A stretch of 36,745 nucleotides of DNA, from positions 1 to 36,745 of the forward strand of contig JAENWA010000001.1 in the NCBI GenBank assembly GCA_016650295.1. The letters are read 5' to 3'. The notes under the pieces are model-generated. The model ran no database searches. It was given only the letters and a program-made list of their open reading frames with translations, and was not told where the DNA came from. Of the stretch, positions 23,731-31,354 are shown in pieces (positions within the stretch are counted from its first letter, which is position 1; every line of letters starts with the position of its first letter). Origin of the DNA: Desulfuromonadales bacterium (GTDB lineage: Bacteria > Desulfobacterota > Desulfuromonadia > Geobacterales > Pseudopelobacteraceae). Made by a program: the position numbers and the translations under genes.

Positions 23731-25266
23731 ATGCTCTCCTCAGAATCACTGCCGGTACAGAACCGAAAGGTATTCGGTACTGTACCTACAGCAATACCGG
23801 ACAAAGAGGACGAAGGTTTTATTTCAGCAACGTTCCTGAAATGGGCAACAGCGGCTCTTCTGGCATATTTCGGTGCTCGACTTGTATTTTTCGCCTTGAA
23901 CATCTCATCGTTCGTGCCACCGGACGAAGTGACCCACGCCGGACTTTGCAAAATCTTTTCGAATGTCTTCCTGCTCCCTGAAAACTCTCCCGCAACCTAC
24001 GAGTTCGGCTTGGTCACCAACACCGCCTGGTTCTATTACTGGGTCATGGGCAAGCTTCTTCATCTCAATATCTTTGGGGTGTCCGACCTGGTATTTCTCA
24101 GGCTCCTCAACATTCCCCTCGCTTTTGCTACGGTCTGGTACGCCCTCAGGCTGCTCCGCCTCCTGACGGACAACCGCCTTACGAAACTGCTACTGGTCGT
24201 GATCATTACCAATACACCCATGTTTTCCCTGCTGTCGGCTTCCGTTTCGTACGACAATCTGGCCAATCTCCTGGCAGCCATGGCAATCTATTACGAGTTC
24301 GCCTACTTCAAGAACCGATCCGGCGGCCTGCTGGTCGCCTCATTGCTCTGTCAGATGTCTGGCAGCCTGACTAAGATTACGTTCCTGCCCCTGATCCTGG
24401 TACTGAATGTGCTGCTGGTGCTGAACGAAGTAATCACACTGAAAACACAGCCGAAAGAATTCAGACAATTGTTCAGGAAATGCTCTCGTTGGACCCTGCT
24501 GACACTGCTTTTGCTCATTATCGCAGTCGGGCTGAATCTCCGCTTATATGCCGGGAACTATCTTCGCTATGGCGCGCCGAATCCGGGGATGTCACAAGTG
24601 ATCTCCCCGGAGAGCGCGATGCAGTCCCGCCTCGATGCCCGCGGGATGATTTTCAATCAGTACAAGGAAGGAAAGATCTCCTACATGGAGGCACTGATCC
24701 TGACCGGAGAGATCAAGCACCCCGGAGACAAGGCCGACACGTTCTATCTGCTGATGAACTATGAAAAACTGAAAAGAAATCCACAACTCTGGCTGAGCCC
24801 GCTGAACTATGCAAACTTCTGGTTCCAGACCATGGCGGCCTCCATATTCGGGATACGAGCGCATCTGGGAATGTTCAAGCCGCCTCTTTATCTGCTGCCT
24901 GTGTACGTGGTCATGGCACTTGCATTCCTGGGATTTGTCATCCGCTGGCGCCCCGGGGAGGCGGGCTGGAGTCCGTTGAGTCTGGCGGTTGTGGCCGTCT
25001 CCTATGCAGGATTCCTTGTATACGAGGTAAACTATGATGCCTATCACAATTACGGTGAACCAAGCCTGACAGTATATGGTCGCTATCTTTTCATCGTGAT
25101 GGCCCCCGTATATGTTCTGCTGTGTCATTACCTGCTGCGTCTCTTCAGGTCTGAATTCATCCGTACTGCTCTGGCGCTGGCAACGACCCTGCTGTTCGTC
25201 TTGTACGACTTCCCCTGGTTTCTCATGCACGCCACTGCCGAATGGTACACATGGATGCCGCAATAG
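23731..25266 (+). CDS. DUF2142-like multi-spanning membrane protein (GT-C type)
   Basis: The 511-residue protein has about 11-12 membrane segments. A VPPDEVTH motif (62-69) lies just after the first helix, which is the signature of DUF2142 membrane proteins, and matches the loop of GT-C glycosyltransferases with an acidic catalytic residue. It would use a polyprenyl-phosphate sugar donor at the periplasmic side. I chose the ATG 23731, preceded by AAAAGGT; a TTG at 23689 would add 14 residues without support. It sits at the edge of the polysaccharide locus and may be its polymerase or a side-branch transferase, which the sequence alone does not decide. Confidence 0.72.
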   Translation: MLSSESLPVQNRKVFGTVPTAIPDKEDEGFISATFLKWATAALLAYFGARLVFFALNISSFVPPDEVTHAGLCKIFSNVFLLPENSPATYEFGLVTNTAWFYYWVMGKLLHLNIFGVSDLVFLRLLNIPLAFATVWYALRLLRLLTDNRLTKLLLVVIITNTPMFSLLSASVSYDNLANLLAAMAIYYEFAYFKNRSGGLLVASLLCQMSGSLTKITFLPLILVLNVLLVLNEVITLKTQPKEFRQLFRKCSRWTLLTLLLLIIAVGLNLRLYAGNYLRYGAPNPGMSQVISPESAMQSRLDARGMIFNQYKEGKISYMEALILTGEIKHPGDKADTFYLLMNYEKLKRNPQLWLSPLNYANFWFQTMAASIFGIRAHLGMFKPPLYLLPVYVVMALAFLGFVIRWRPGEAGWSPLSLAVVAVSYAGFLVYEVNYDAYHNYGEPSLTVYGRYLFIVMAPVYVLLCHYLLRLFRSEFIRTALALATTLLFVLYDFPWFLMHATAEWYTWMPQ

Positions 25267-25370
25267 AGGATGAAGGATAATCTGATGAGGGATGAGAGAT
25301 GAGAGATAAAAATAGACATAATAAAGATTCTGGGAGTTTTTCTCGTCCTTCATCTCTCATCTCTCATCAG
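25266..25370. repeat. Heptamer inverted-repeat cluster D
   Basis: Units GGATGAG/GAGATGA (25266-25308) face CCTTCAT/CTCTCAT units (25346-25370). Unlike the other clusters, its inner and right parts lie inside an annotated reading frame: the ATG at 25299 is part of a repeat unit. Confidence 0.85.
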
Positions 25371-26975
25371 TTTTTTGCGAAGAGGCTCTTGCCGCTGGCC
25401 TTGTTGCTGATTGCGACGTTGACTGTCGCAGTCTACTGGCCGGCACTGCATAACGACTTCATTGATTTCGATGATGATGTGTATGTTACGGTAAACATGA
25501 TGGTTCGGCAGGGACTGACTCTCAAGGGGTTCATCTGGGCCTTCACAACGTTTCATGCTGCAAACTGGCATCCGCTCACCTGGCTTTCCCACATGCTTGA
25601 CGTGGAACTTTTCGGCCTGCGCCCGATCGGACACCATGCCACCAGTCTGTTGCTCCATGTCGTAAATTCGCTTCTGCTCTGCACGTTGCTGTATCGTCTG
25701 ACCGGCTTCCTTGGCAGAAGCATGTTTGTAGCGATTCTGTTCGCGCTCCACCCCTTGCACGTGGAGTCGGTAGTCTGGGTCGCCGAACGAAAGGATGTCC
25801 TCTCCACTCTTTTCTGGTTCCTGACCATGTGGGCATATATTAGCTATACCGACAAACCGTCTCTGAAGCGCTATCTCCCCGTTGCCGTATTTTTTGCCCT
25901 GGGGCTGATGGCGAAGCAGATGCTGGTGACTCTACCCGTTATCCTCCTGCTGATGGACTACTGGCCGCTCAACCGCCTCGCTTCCCGCCAAGTTGAACGC
26001 AGGGCAGACCAGGTCAGCATACAGGTTTTTCTGTTTGAAAAGATCCCTCTGGTTGCCTTGTCCGCAGCCGCTTCTCTCATGATCATCCGGGCACACGCTT
26101 CTGTCGGAGCGCTTTTCAGCGTTGCCCAGGATTCCATTCTATTGCATAGCGGCAATGCCTTTCTCTCCTATGTGAGATATATCCGCACCATGTTCTGGCC
26201 GGCTGACCTTGCCCTGTTCTATCCCTTCGAATCTTCTGCCGTTACCACCTTCAAGGTTTCAGGGTCGATTATACTGCTGGCAGTGATTACCGGCATGGTG
26301 GCGGCACAGCAAAAGAGTCGCCCCTACCTGCTGTTCGGGTGGCTGTGGTATCTGATCACCCTGCTGCCGGTGATCGGCTTCATACGAGTGGGGGGGCAGG
26401 CATTGGCGGATCGCTACACCTACATTCCGTTGATCGGGCTTTTTCTGATGATTGCGTGGGGTGGGGCGGAGGTAGCGGGCAAATGGCGCAAAGGGATCCC
26501 GGCAGTGGCGGGCGCAGCAGTGATCGTGACTGCCATCCTCTCGGCACTGACCGTCAGGCAGATCAGCTACTGGAAGAGCAGTTACGATCTGTATGCCCAT
26601 GCCCTGGCCGTGGTCGAGCGAAACTGGCTGGCACATAACAACATGGGCATACTGCTTTCCCAGCATAACCGTAACGATGAAGCCATTGGGCACTTTCATG
26701 AATCGGTGCGCCTCAATCCGAAGGGGATCGAGGGATTCAGAAACCTCGGGAACGCGTACCAGTCCGTCGGGAGAAACAGCGAGGCGATCGAGGCCTTCCG
26801 CCAGGCGGTCTGGCTCAACCCTTACGATCCGGAAAGTCATTATCGCCTGGGGCTCGCCTATCTGATTGGTGGAAACAGCGACTTCGCTTACCAGGAATAT
26901 CGCCAGTTACTGCGCCTGAACAAGTCATCCGCAGGGCTGCTGCTCGATACCATCAGGATACTCGGCAAACATTGA
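25299..26975 (+). CDS. TMTC-like membrane protein with C-terminal TPR repeats
   Basis: The 558-residue protein has about 10-11 hydrophobic segments, then three or so TPR repeats (445-545; NNMGILLSQHNRNDEAIGHF, FRNLGNAYQSVGRNSEAIEA, YRLGLAYLIGGNSDFAYQEY). FDDDVYV (57-63), WHPLTWLSHMLD (90-101) and HPLHVESVVWVAERKDVLS (151-169) are typical of TMTC/DUF1736 GT-C enzymes, which are O-mannosyl-type transferases in animals. The start codon at 25299 is formed by a heptamer repeat and the first 29 residues are repeat-derived. A TTG at 25389 just before the first helix is an alternative start. It probably glycosylates an extracytoplasmic substrate. Family call is good, the start is uncertain. Confidence 0.78.
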   Translation: MRDKNRHNKDSGSFSRPSSLISHQFFAKRLLPLALLLIATLTVAVYWPALHNDFIDFDDDVYVTVNMMVRQGLTLKGFIWAFTTFHAANWHPLTWLSHMLDVELFGLRPIGHHATSLLLHVVNSLLLCTLLYRLTGFLGRSMFVAILFALHPLHVESVVWVAERKDVLSTLFWFLTMWAYISYTDKPSLKRYLPVAVFFALGLMAKQMLVTLPVILLLMDYWPLNRLASRQVERRADQVSIQVFLFEKIPLVALSAAASLMIIRAHASVGALFSVAQDSILLHSGNAFLSYVRYIRTMFWPADLALFYPFESSAVTTFKVSGSIILLAVITGMVAAQQKSRPYLLFGWLWYLITLLPVIGFIRVGGQALADRYTYIPLIGLFLMIAWGGAEVAGKWRKGIPAVAGAAVIVTAILSALTVRQISYWKSSYDLYAHALAVVERNWLAHNNMGILLSQHNRNDEAIGHFHESVRLNPKGIEGFRNLGNAYQSVGRNSEAIEAFRQAVWLNPYDPESHYRLGLAYLIGGNSDFAYQEYRQLLRLNKSSAGLLLDTIRILGKH

Positions 26976-26980
26976 AACGC

Positions 26981-27015
26981 AAGACTGAAGGCTGAAGGGA
27001 AACCCTTCAACCTTA
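26981..27015. repeat. Heptamer inverted-repeat cluster E
   Basis: A short example: AGACTGA-AGGCTGA (26982-26995) then CCTTCAACCTT (27004-27014) between two convergent genes. It is the smallest cluster and may form a hairpin with loop GGGAAA. Confidence 0.7.
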
Positions 27016-28098
27016 TTTTACCTTCTGCGCCGAGGCTGGTGTGAAATGAGTGTAGTAATGAGTATACTGGTCAATGGCACGCTGATCCCAATCAAAGCGG
27101 GCCTCGATTACCATCTTGCCGGTCTTGTCGATGTAACCGCACTTCTCACCAACCCTGACCGGCGCAAGACCGTTGACAAAAATCGAGCCGGAATCAAATT
27201 GTGGCTTGATTACCATCTTGCCCTGCTTGTCCATGTACCCTACTTTGCCCTTGACCATCATCGGCGCCAGCCCTTCGGTAAAGATGGTCGGAGAAGTAAA
27301 ATCCTGATCAATGATCGGTTTTCCGGTACGATCAATCAGTTGCCAGATATCCTTCTTTTTCACAGCAGCGACTCCATCATTAAAGTTTGTTCCTTCGCTG
27401 TATTGTGCCGGAATTACCATCGTACCGGTATGGTCAATAAATCCTACCAAGCCGAACTTTCCGTTAATCTTGACCATGGCAAGTCCATCGCGAAACATGG
27501 CCGCTTCGTAAAACTGCTCCGGAATCACTAATTTGCCGGTCTTATCGATATAGCCACGCTTGGAACCGATTTTTACGGCGGCAAGTCCTTCAGAAAACTG
27601 GGAGGCGTCATCAAAGCGGGGCTTGATGACATATGAGCCCTTGTCATCGATATAACCCGCCTTGGCGCTCTTCCCCTCAGCTACGACCACTGCTGCCAAC
27701 CCTTCCGTAAAGGCGAATGCGGACAGGTAGTCAAAACCAGTGACCTGCTTGCCAGCCTGATTGATAAAGCCCCACTTGTCACCCTTGCGTACCGCTGCCC
27801 TGCCATTAAGGAAAATTGATGCCGTGTCAAAGCCGGGGGGGATGACCATGCTCCCGGTCGTATCGATAAAGCCGTCCTTGCCGTTAACATGGACCGGCGC
27901 GAGCCCCTCGGAAAAAATGGATGCTGAGCCGAACTGAGGGGGAATGATCGTTATCCCGCCTGGATCACAGTAACCGTATTTGCCGTTAAGCTTCACCAGA
28001 AGACGCACTGATTTGTCCAGCACGATCTGTTTTTCTTCCCGCTGGCAGGCAGCGCACAGTACCAGTGTCGCCAGTATAAGGATCATCAAAGGTTTCAT
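27013..28098 (-). CDS. WG-repeat lipoprotein
   Basis: The 361-residue protein has a short signal sequence with LCAAC at residues 14-18, a plausible though imperfect lipobox with Cys18 lipidated. It then has about seven repeats of roughly 40 residues with the WG-repeat pattern: KYGYCDPGGITIIPPQFGSA, KWGFINQAGKQVTGFDYLSA, KRGYIDKTGKLVIPEQFYEA and so on, each ending in FSEGLAPV-type segments. WG (KWG) repeat proteins are predicted beta-propeller or solenoid envelope proteins with no defined biochemistry. The ATG has a GGAGAG ribosome-binding site. It follows ccsA on the same strand (the 128-bp gap contains heptamer cluster F) and may be a structural or scaffold protein. Confidence 0.85.
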   Translation of the reverse strand: MKPLMILILATLVLCAACQREEKQIVLDKSVRLLVKLNGKYGYCDPGGITIIPPQFGSASIFSEGLAPVHVNGKDGFIDTTGSMVIPPGFDTASIFLNGRAAVRKGDKWGFINQAGKQVTGFDYLSAFAFTEGLAAVVVAEGKSAKAGYIDDKGSYVIKPRFDDASQFSEGLAAVKIGSKRGYIDKTGKLVIPEQFYEAAMFRDGLAMVKINGKFGLVGFIDHTGTMVIPAQYSEGTNFNDGVAAVKKKDIWQLIDRTGKPIIDQDFTSPTIFTEGLAPMMVKGKVGYMDKQGKMVIKPQFDSGSIFVNGLAPVRVGEKCGYIDKTGKMVIEARFDWDQRAIDQYTHYYTHFTPASAQKVK

Positions 28099-28117
28099 GT
28101 AGTCTCTCCGTTACTCA

Positions 28118-28209
28118 CATAAGGTTGAGGGATGAGAGTTGAGAGATGAATCTCTCAACTCTCATCGGTCCATCTCAACCCTCATCGTTTTTTTGCCCAT
28201 CTCTCAACA
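28118..28209. repeat. Heptamer inverted-repeat cluster F
   Basis: GGTTGAG/GATGAGA-type units (28122-28149) directly abut CTCAACT/CTCATCG units, then a second complementary group (28172-28209). It lies between ccsA and the WG-repeat gene, 17 bases after the ccsA stop codon. Confidence 0.8.
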
Positions 28210-28226
28210 GTTCTTATAATCGGCCT

Positions 28227-29063
28227 TTAACGCACCTGGAAGACATGCAGACTGGTATTGACTACCAGGTTGACGCCAAAGAAACAGATGAGAACGCTGC
28301 CCAGAGCAGCTATAGCCAGCCAGGCCAACTTCTTTTCCCGCCAGCCAAAGGTAACCCGCAAATGAATTGTGATGCCGTAGATAAGCCAGGATATAAGCGA
28401 CCAGGTTTCGACGGGATCCCAGGCCCAGTAGCTCCCCCACAGGTCTTTTGCCCAGATTGCGCCAGCCGAGATCATGATGGAATCGGTGATAAACCCAAAA
28501 ACCACATAGCGAAAAATCAACTCGTCCAGGCGGCCCAGACTGGGGAATCGGGTATAGGAAGGATTCGGCATTTCCTGTGCTTCACTCTTCTGTTTCAGCA
28601 GGAAAACCACACCGGCCGCCATGGCCAGAGAGTAGGAGCCGAAGGAAAGCCAGGCAAAATAGACATGAATGTAGAGCCAGATGGTTTTGAGGCTTGCCGC
28701 CATGGGTGTCAGCGCCGGATTCAGCATATAGCCGTAGCCCATCATGATGACGACCAGGGGAGCGGTGGCGACAGCCAGCCCCTGCAACAGTTTGTTCTGC
28801 CACCCGACAAAGAGGGTCGCGGCAATAATGAACCAGCCCCCCATCAGGACGTATTCGTAATGGCCGGACCAGGGGAGATGTCCCGTTGCTTCAAATCGAG
28901 CCAGGATTGCTGCCGTATGGGCAAGGAAACCGCTGAAGACCAGGAGCGTCAATTTCGACATGGTACGGGGATTTTTGAAGACAAAGGAGTAGATGAATCC
29001 GCCGGTAGCCAACGAGTAAGCCACCAACGCCAGCCAGTAAAATATTGTTTCCCAGTAGGCCAT
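28227..29063 (-). CDS. ccsA: Cytochrome c biogenesis protein CcsA (ResC), heme handling
   Basis: With ResB this 278-residue protein forms the system II synthetase that moves heme across the inner membrane and attaches it to CXXCH motifs of periplasmic apocytochromes. It has about 8 membrane segments. The tryptophan-rich WWD heme-binding domain is WGSYWAWDPVETWSLISW (209-226), and conserved histidines occur in TGHLPWSGHYEY (60-71), IHVYF (His133) and SLHVF (His273). The ATG has AAGGAAC upstream. It lies 83 bp downstream of resB on the same strand, so the pair is a transcriptional unit. Confidence 0.93.
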   Translation of the reverse strand: MAYWETIFYWLALVAYSLATGGFIYSFVFKNPRTMSKLTLLVFSGFLAHTAAILARFEATGHLPWSGHYEYVLMGGWFIIAATLFVGWQNKLLQGLAVATAPLVVIMMGYGYMLNPALTPMAASLKTIWLYIHVYFAWLSFGSYSLAMAAGVVFLLKQKSEAQEMPNPSYTRFPSLGRLDELIFRYVVFGFITDSIMISAGAIWAKDLWGSYWAWDPVETWSLISWLIYGITIHLRVTFGWREKKLAWLAIAALGSVLICFFGVNLVVNTSLHVFQVR

Positions 29064-29073
29064 TATTAGTTCC

Positions 29074-29165
29074 TTGTTGAGAGTTGAGGATTAAAGGAGC
29101 GATAAACACTCCCGGCCACAACTCTCATTCCTCATCTTTTTACTACTCAACTCTCAGCTCCCAAC
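29074..29165. repeat. Heptamer inverted-repeat cluster G
   Basis: GTTGAGA/GTTGAGG units (29075-29090) face CTCATTC/CTCAACT units (29121-29155) in the resB-ccsA spacer. The resB stop (29147-29149) is a TGA of a repeat unit. Confidence 0.8.
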
Positions 29166-30325
29166 AGCTTCATCGTATCTTTCCCGACGATCCTCACGCT
29201 GCTGCCTTCGTCAACCTCTTCCAGCCAGACCCGCTGCGGACGGATTGCAATCCTCAGCAAAAGGCCGATGATCGCAATAACACCACCAATAACCAACAGC
29301 CCCTTGTGTCTTCTGTGGACAACGTGAATCTCCGACCACTGTCCCATTTTTTCACAGGAGATTATAAAATCACCCTGTGTAACCTGCTGATTAACCTGAA
29401 ACACCATGTCAGAAACAACCTTCTTGTCGCCGCTGGTTACGACAATCATAAGGTTACTGTTTTCGGGCTGATAATAGACCCCGCCGGCAAGGCTGTATCC
29501 CTGGAACAGACCATAAAAACTGTACACGCCGCGTTTTTGCACGAGCGGATTGAGCGTGACGATTGAGTCGAACAGAGGCTGATTAATGTCGCTACGTTTG
29601 ATCACGATTTTGGGCTCGAAAACAAGCTTCGCCATATACATATCATAGGCGCCAACACTGACCGGTTCTCTTGGTTTGAGAATTAACTGTCGGGTTTTCC
29701 CATCCTCGGAAATAAGGGATAGATCCGTTGCCCCCATAGGATAGGTCCCGTCAGGAAGGTATTGACTGTTAATCTGCATGCGCGGCAGGGAGTCCGGATC
29801 AGCGGCAAATGGCCCGCGGGTGATACTGCGGTAAGACTCGATCCTGTTCAGGTTGGTGGCCGGGCCCATACCGTCCAGCAGCACTCCGGAGAACTGCCGC
29901 AGGTTGTCCCAGCTGCCGACAGAAAGGAGGATAAACAGTCCGGCGTACATAACCGTGGTGCCGAGGTAGCCGAAGTCCCGCTGCTCGCAGTAGCGACCGT
30001 CGGCGTCACATGAGTACCCCGCCTTACCCAGCAGTGCACGCACTTCCGCAACCGGCGTGGGGAGCGTAACAGTCCGGCGCGGTCTGCAACAAGCGGCTCC
30101 ATACCTGATGGGCTTTCTAAATCTGACAAAATAGCGAAACAGGCGACAGGCAACAATAAAGGCAAAGCAGACATTGTTTACAAGAAGCGGCGTGGTAGAT
30201 CCCACCAGAGGAAAGCGAACGTGAAGTGTGACGCTCAGAATCACCAGCAGCGGGATGACGAGAAAGATCAGTAACGTCCAAGGGGAAACCAGGACCAGTC
30301 GGGAGAATTTGGATTCAGCTTTCAT
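29147..30325 (-). CDS. resB: Cytochrome c biogenesis protein ResB (Ccs1)
   Basis: This is the second subunit of the system II heme lyase: it holds the apocytochrome for CcsA. The 392-residue protein has three N-terminal membrane helices (about 16-36, 48-66, 122-140), a large periplasmic domain (150-335) and a final helix (343-362), the standard ResB layout. ALLGKAGYSC (97-106) and CEQRDFGYLGTTVMYAGLFI (113-132) are family-typical. Only the GGAAG upstream of the ATG serves as ribosome-binding site. The last codons and stop fall in heptamer cluster G. It is immediately upstream of ccsA and a few kilobases from the multiheme genes it presumably serves. Confidence 0.9.
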   Translation of the reverse strand: MKAESKFSRLVLVSPWTLLIFLVIPLLVILSVTLHVRFPLVGSTTPLLVNNVCFAFIVACRLFRYFVRFRKPIRYGAACCRPRRTVTLPTPVAEVRALLGKAGYSCDADGRYCEQRDFGYLGTTVMYAGLFILLSVGSWDNLRQFSGVLLDGMGPATNLNRIESYRSITRGPFAADPDSLPRMQINSQYLPDGTYPMGATDLSLISEDGKTRQLILKPREPVSVGAYDMYMAKLVFEPKIVIKRSDINQPLFDSIVTLNPLVQKRGVYSFYGLFQGYSLAGGVYYQPENSNLMIVVTSGDKKVVSDMVFQVNQQVTQGDFIISCEKMGQWSEIHVVHRRHKGLLVIGGVIAIIGLLLRIAIRPQRVWLEEVDEGSSVRIVGKDTMKLLGAES

Positions 30326-30389
30326 AACGCGATCTGCTTCCTTCTGAATCTGAAGTCATTTCGGGCGGAAATACGCCACACTTGCGGCT

Positions 30390-30509
30390 CTTGCTAAAAG
30401 ATTGTCATCCCCGAATGGTTCTATCGGGGATCCCGGTTTTTCAGCCACTTAGAATCTGGATTCCCGATCAGAAACGCTTCGGGAATGACAGTTTTAAGAC
30501 TTTTGCAAG
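30390..30509. repeat. REP/MITE-like inverted repeat
   Basis: The two ends are related inverted repeats: CTTGCTAAAAG...TGTCATCCCCGAA on the left and (reverse-complemented) CTTGCAAAAG...TGTCATTCCCGAA on the right, about 120 bp apart. Internal repeats ATCGGGGATCC/GGATTCCCGAT give a folded structure. The TGTCATTCCCGA motif resembles widespread proteobacterial REP/MITE sequences. It fills most of the gap between resB and the small lipoprotein gene. Confidence 0.7.
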
Positions 30510-30591
30510 AAGCTCACTTGTATAACAATTTAGAGGATAAATAGTAATCGAAAAGTGCTTCATCCCTCAGCTCGGCAAGCTGCGCAGTCGG

Positions 30592-31107
30592 CTATTTTTT
30601 TAACTCATCATGCTGATTCAATCCGGCCAGCTCCATTTTTCCACTCTGTGAGCGGGTAAATGTCAGGCGTAAATCGGTCTTGTAGCGCTCATTTTCTAGG
30701 CGGTATGTGAATACGTAGCCATTGCCGGGAAGCGTTCCAAAGCTGATTTGCTGGGGATTCTTGAGTACCCCCACACTCTTCCGGGTTTGTTGAAACTTTG
30801 CGACAAATTGACTCTCACTGCCAATTTGTTTGAATCCGGCTGCGGATTCCTTGTAGATGGCAGGGAAGTCGCCGGTTTCCATTAAAGCAAGCACGCGAAC
30901 GGCAGCAGTTTGTGCGTCTGCCTTGTCCTGAGGCGGAACAACGGTTGCCCCGGATTTACCTTGAGGGGCAACGGAGGCGGGTGCAGCGGATTTCTCCTGT
31001 GGTGCGCTCGCGCCTGTGACCGGCTTGTCCTGCTTGGACTTGCAGCCAATAAACGTGGTCAGGATAACGAGCAGAAAAGCGATTTTGATGCTGCGAAGGT
31101 AATTCAT
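30592..31107 (-). CDS. Small lipoprotein of unknown function, DUF4019-like
   Basis: From the chosen start the protein has 171 residues: a signal peptide with FIGC lipobox (Cys22), a Ala/Pro/Lys-rich linker (about 25-65), then a compact domain with AAVRVLALMETGDFPAIYKE, FKQIGSESQFVAKFQQTRKS, VGVLKNPQQISFG and YRLENERYKTDLRLTFTRS. The last part resembles DUF4019, in which an Ala-rich helix and a beta meander follow. The start at 31105-31107 has GGAG 6 bases upstream; in-frame starts at 31119 and TTG 31140 are weaker. It follows a strong terminator, so it needs its own promoter. Function unknown. Confidence 0.65.
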   Translation of the reverse strand: MNYLRSIKIAFLLVILTTFIGCKSKQDKPVTGASAPQEKSAAPASVAPQGKSGATVVPPQDKADAQTAAVRVLALMETGDFPAIYKESAAGFKQIGSESQFVAKFQQTRKSVGVLKNPQQISFGTLPGNGYVFTYRLENERYKTDLRLTFTRSQSGKMELAGLNQHDELKK

Positions 31108-31279
31108 CTCTAACTCCATAAAATAAGATCGACGTAACAATCATACAAGGTCGAGATATAACTCAAAATAGTACAGATAAGCCAGTGGAAACGTATCGGA
31201 TAGTACCAGCACAATTTTGCGGACGTCAACGATAATGATCGGCAAAAACAGCGAAAGGCTGCGGCAGGATTTTTTAAAA

Positions 31280-31341
31280 AAAGGCCGGCACCTGGGTGCC
31301 GGCCTTTCAGGGGGTGGTGAGGGGGCAGTCCCCCTCACCAC
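31280..31341 (-). terminator. Double-hairpin terminator after the cytochrome operon
   Basis: Two stems in series: 31314-31341 (12-bp, GTGGTGAGGGGG, 4-base loop) and 31280-31307 (AAAGGCCGGCACC/GGTGCCGGCCTTT, 13 bp), the latter followed on the minus strand by a U-rich run. It starts 14 bases beyond the decaheme gene stop and is the best intrinsic terminator in the window. Confidence 0.85.
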
Positions 31342-31354
31342 GTCATAACTACAA

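Noticed and set aside
4174-29165. The heptamer arrays as a CRISPR array
   Set aside because: The units are 7 bp and contiguous, with no spacers of constant length and no cas genes nearby.
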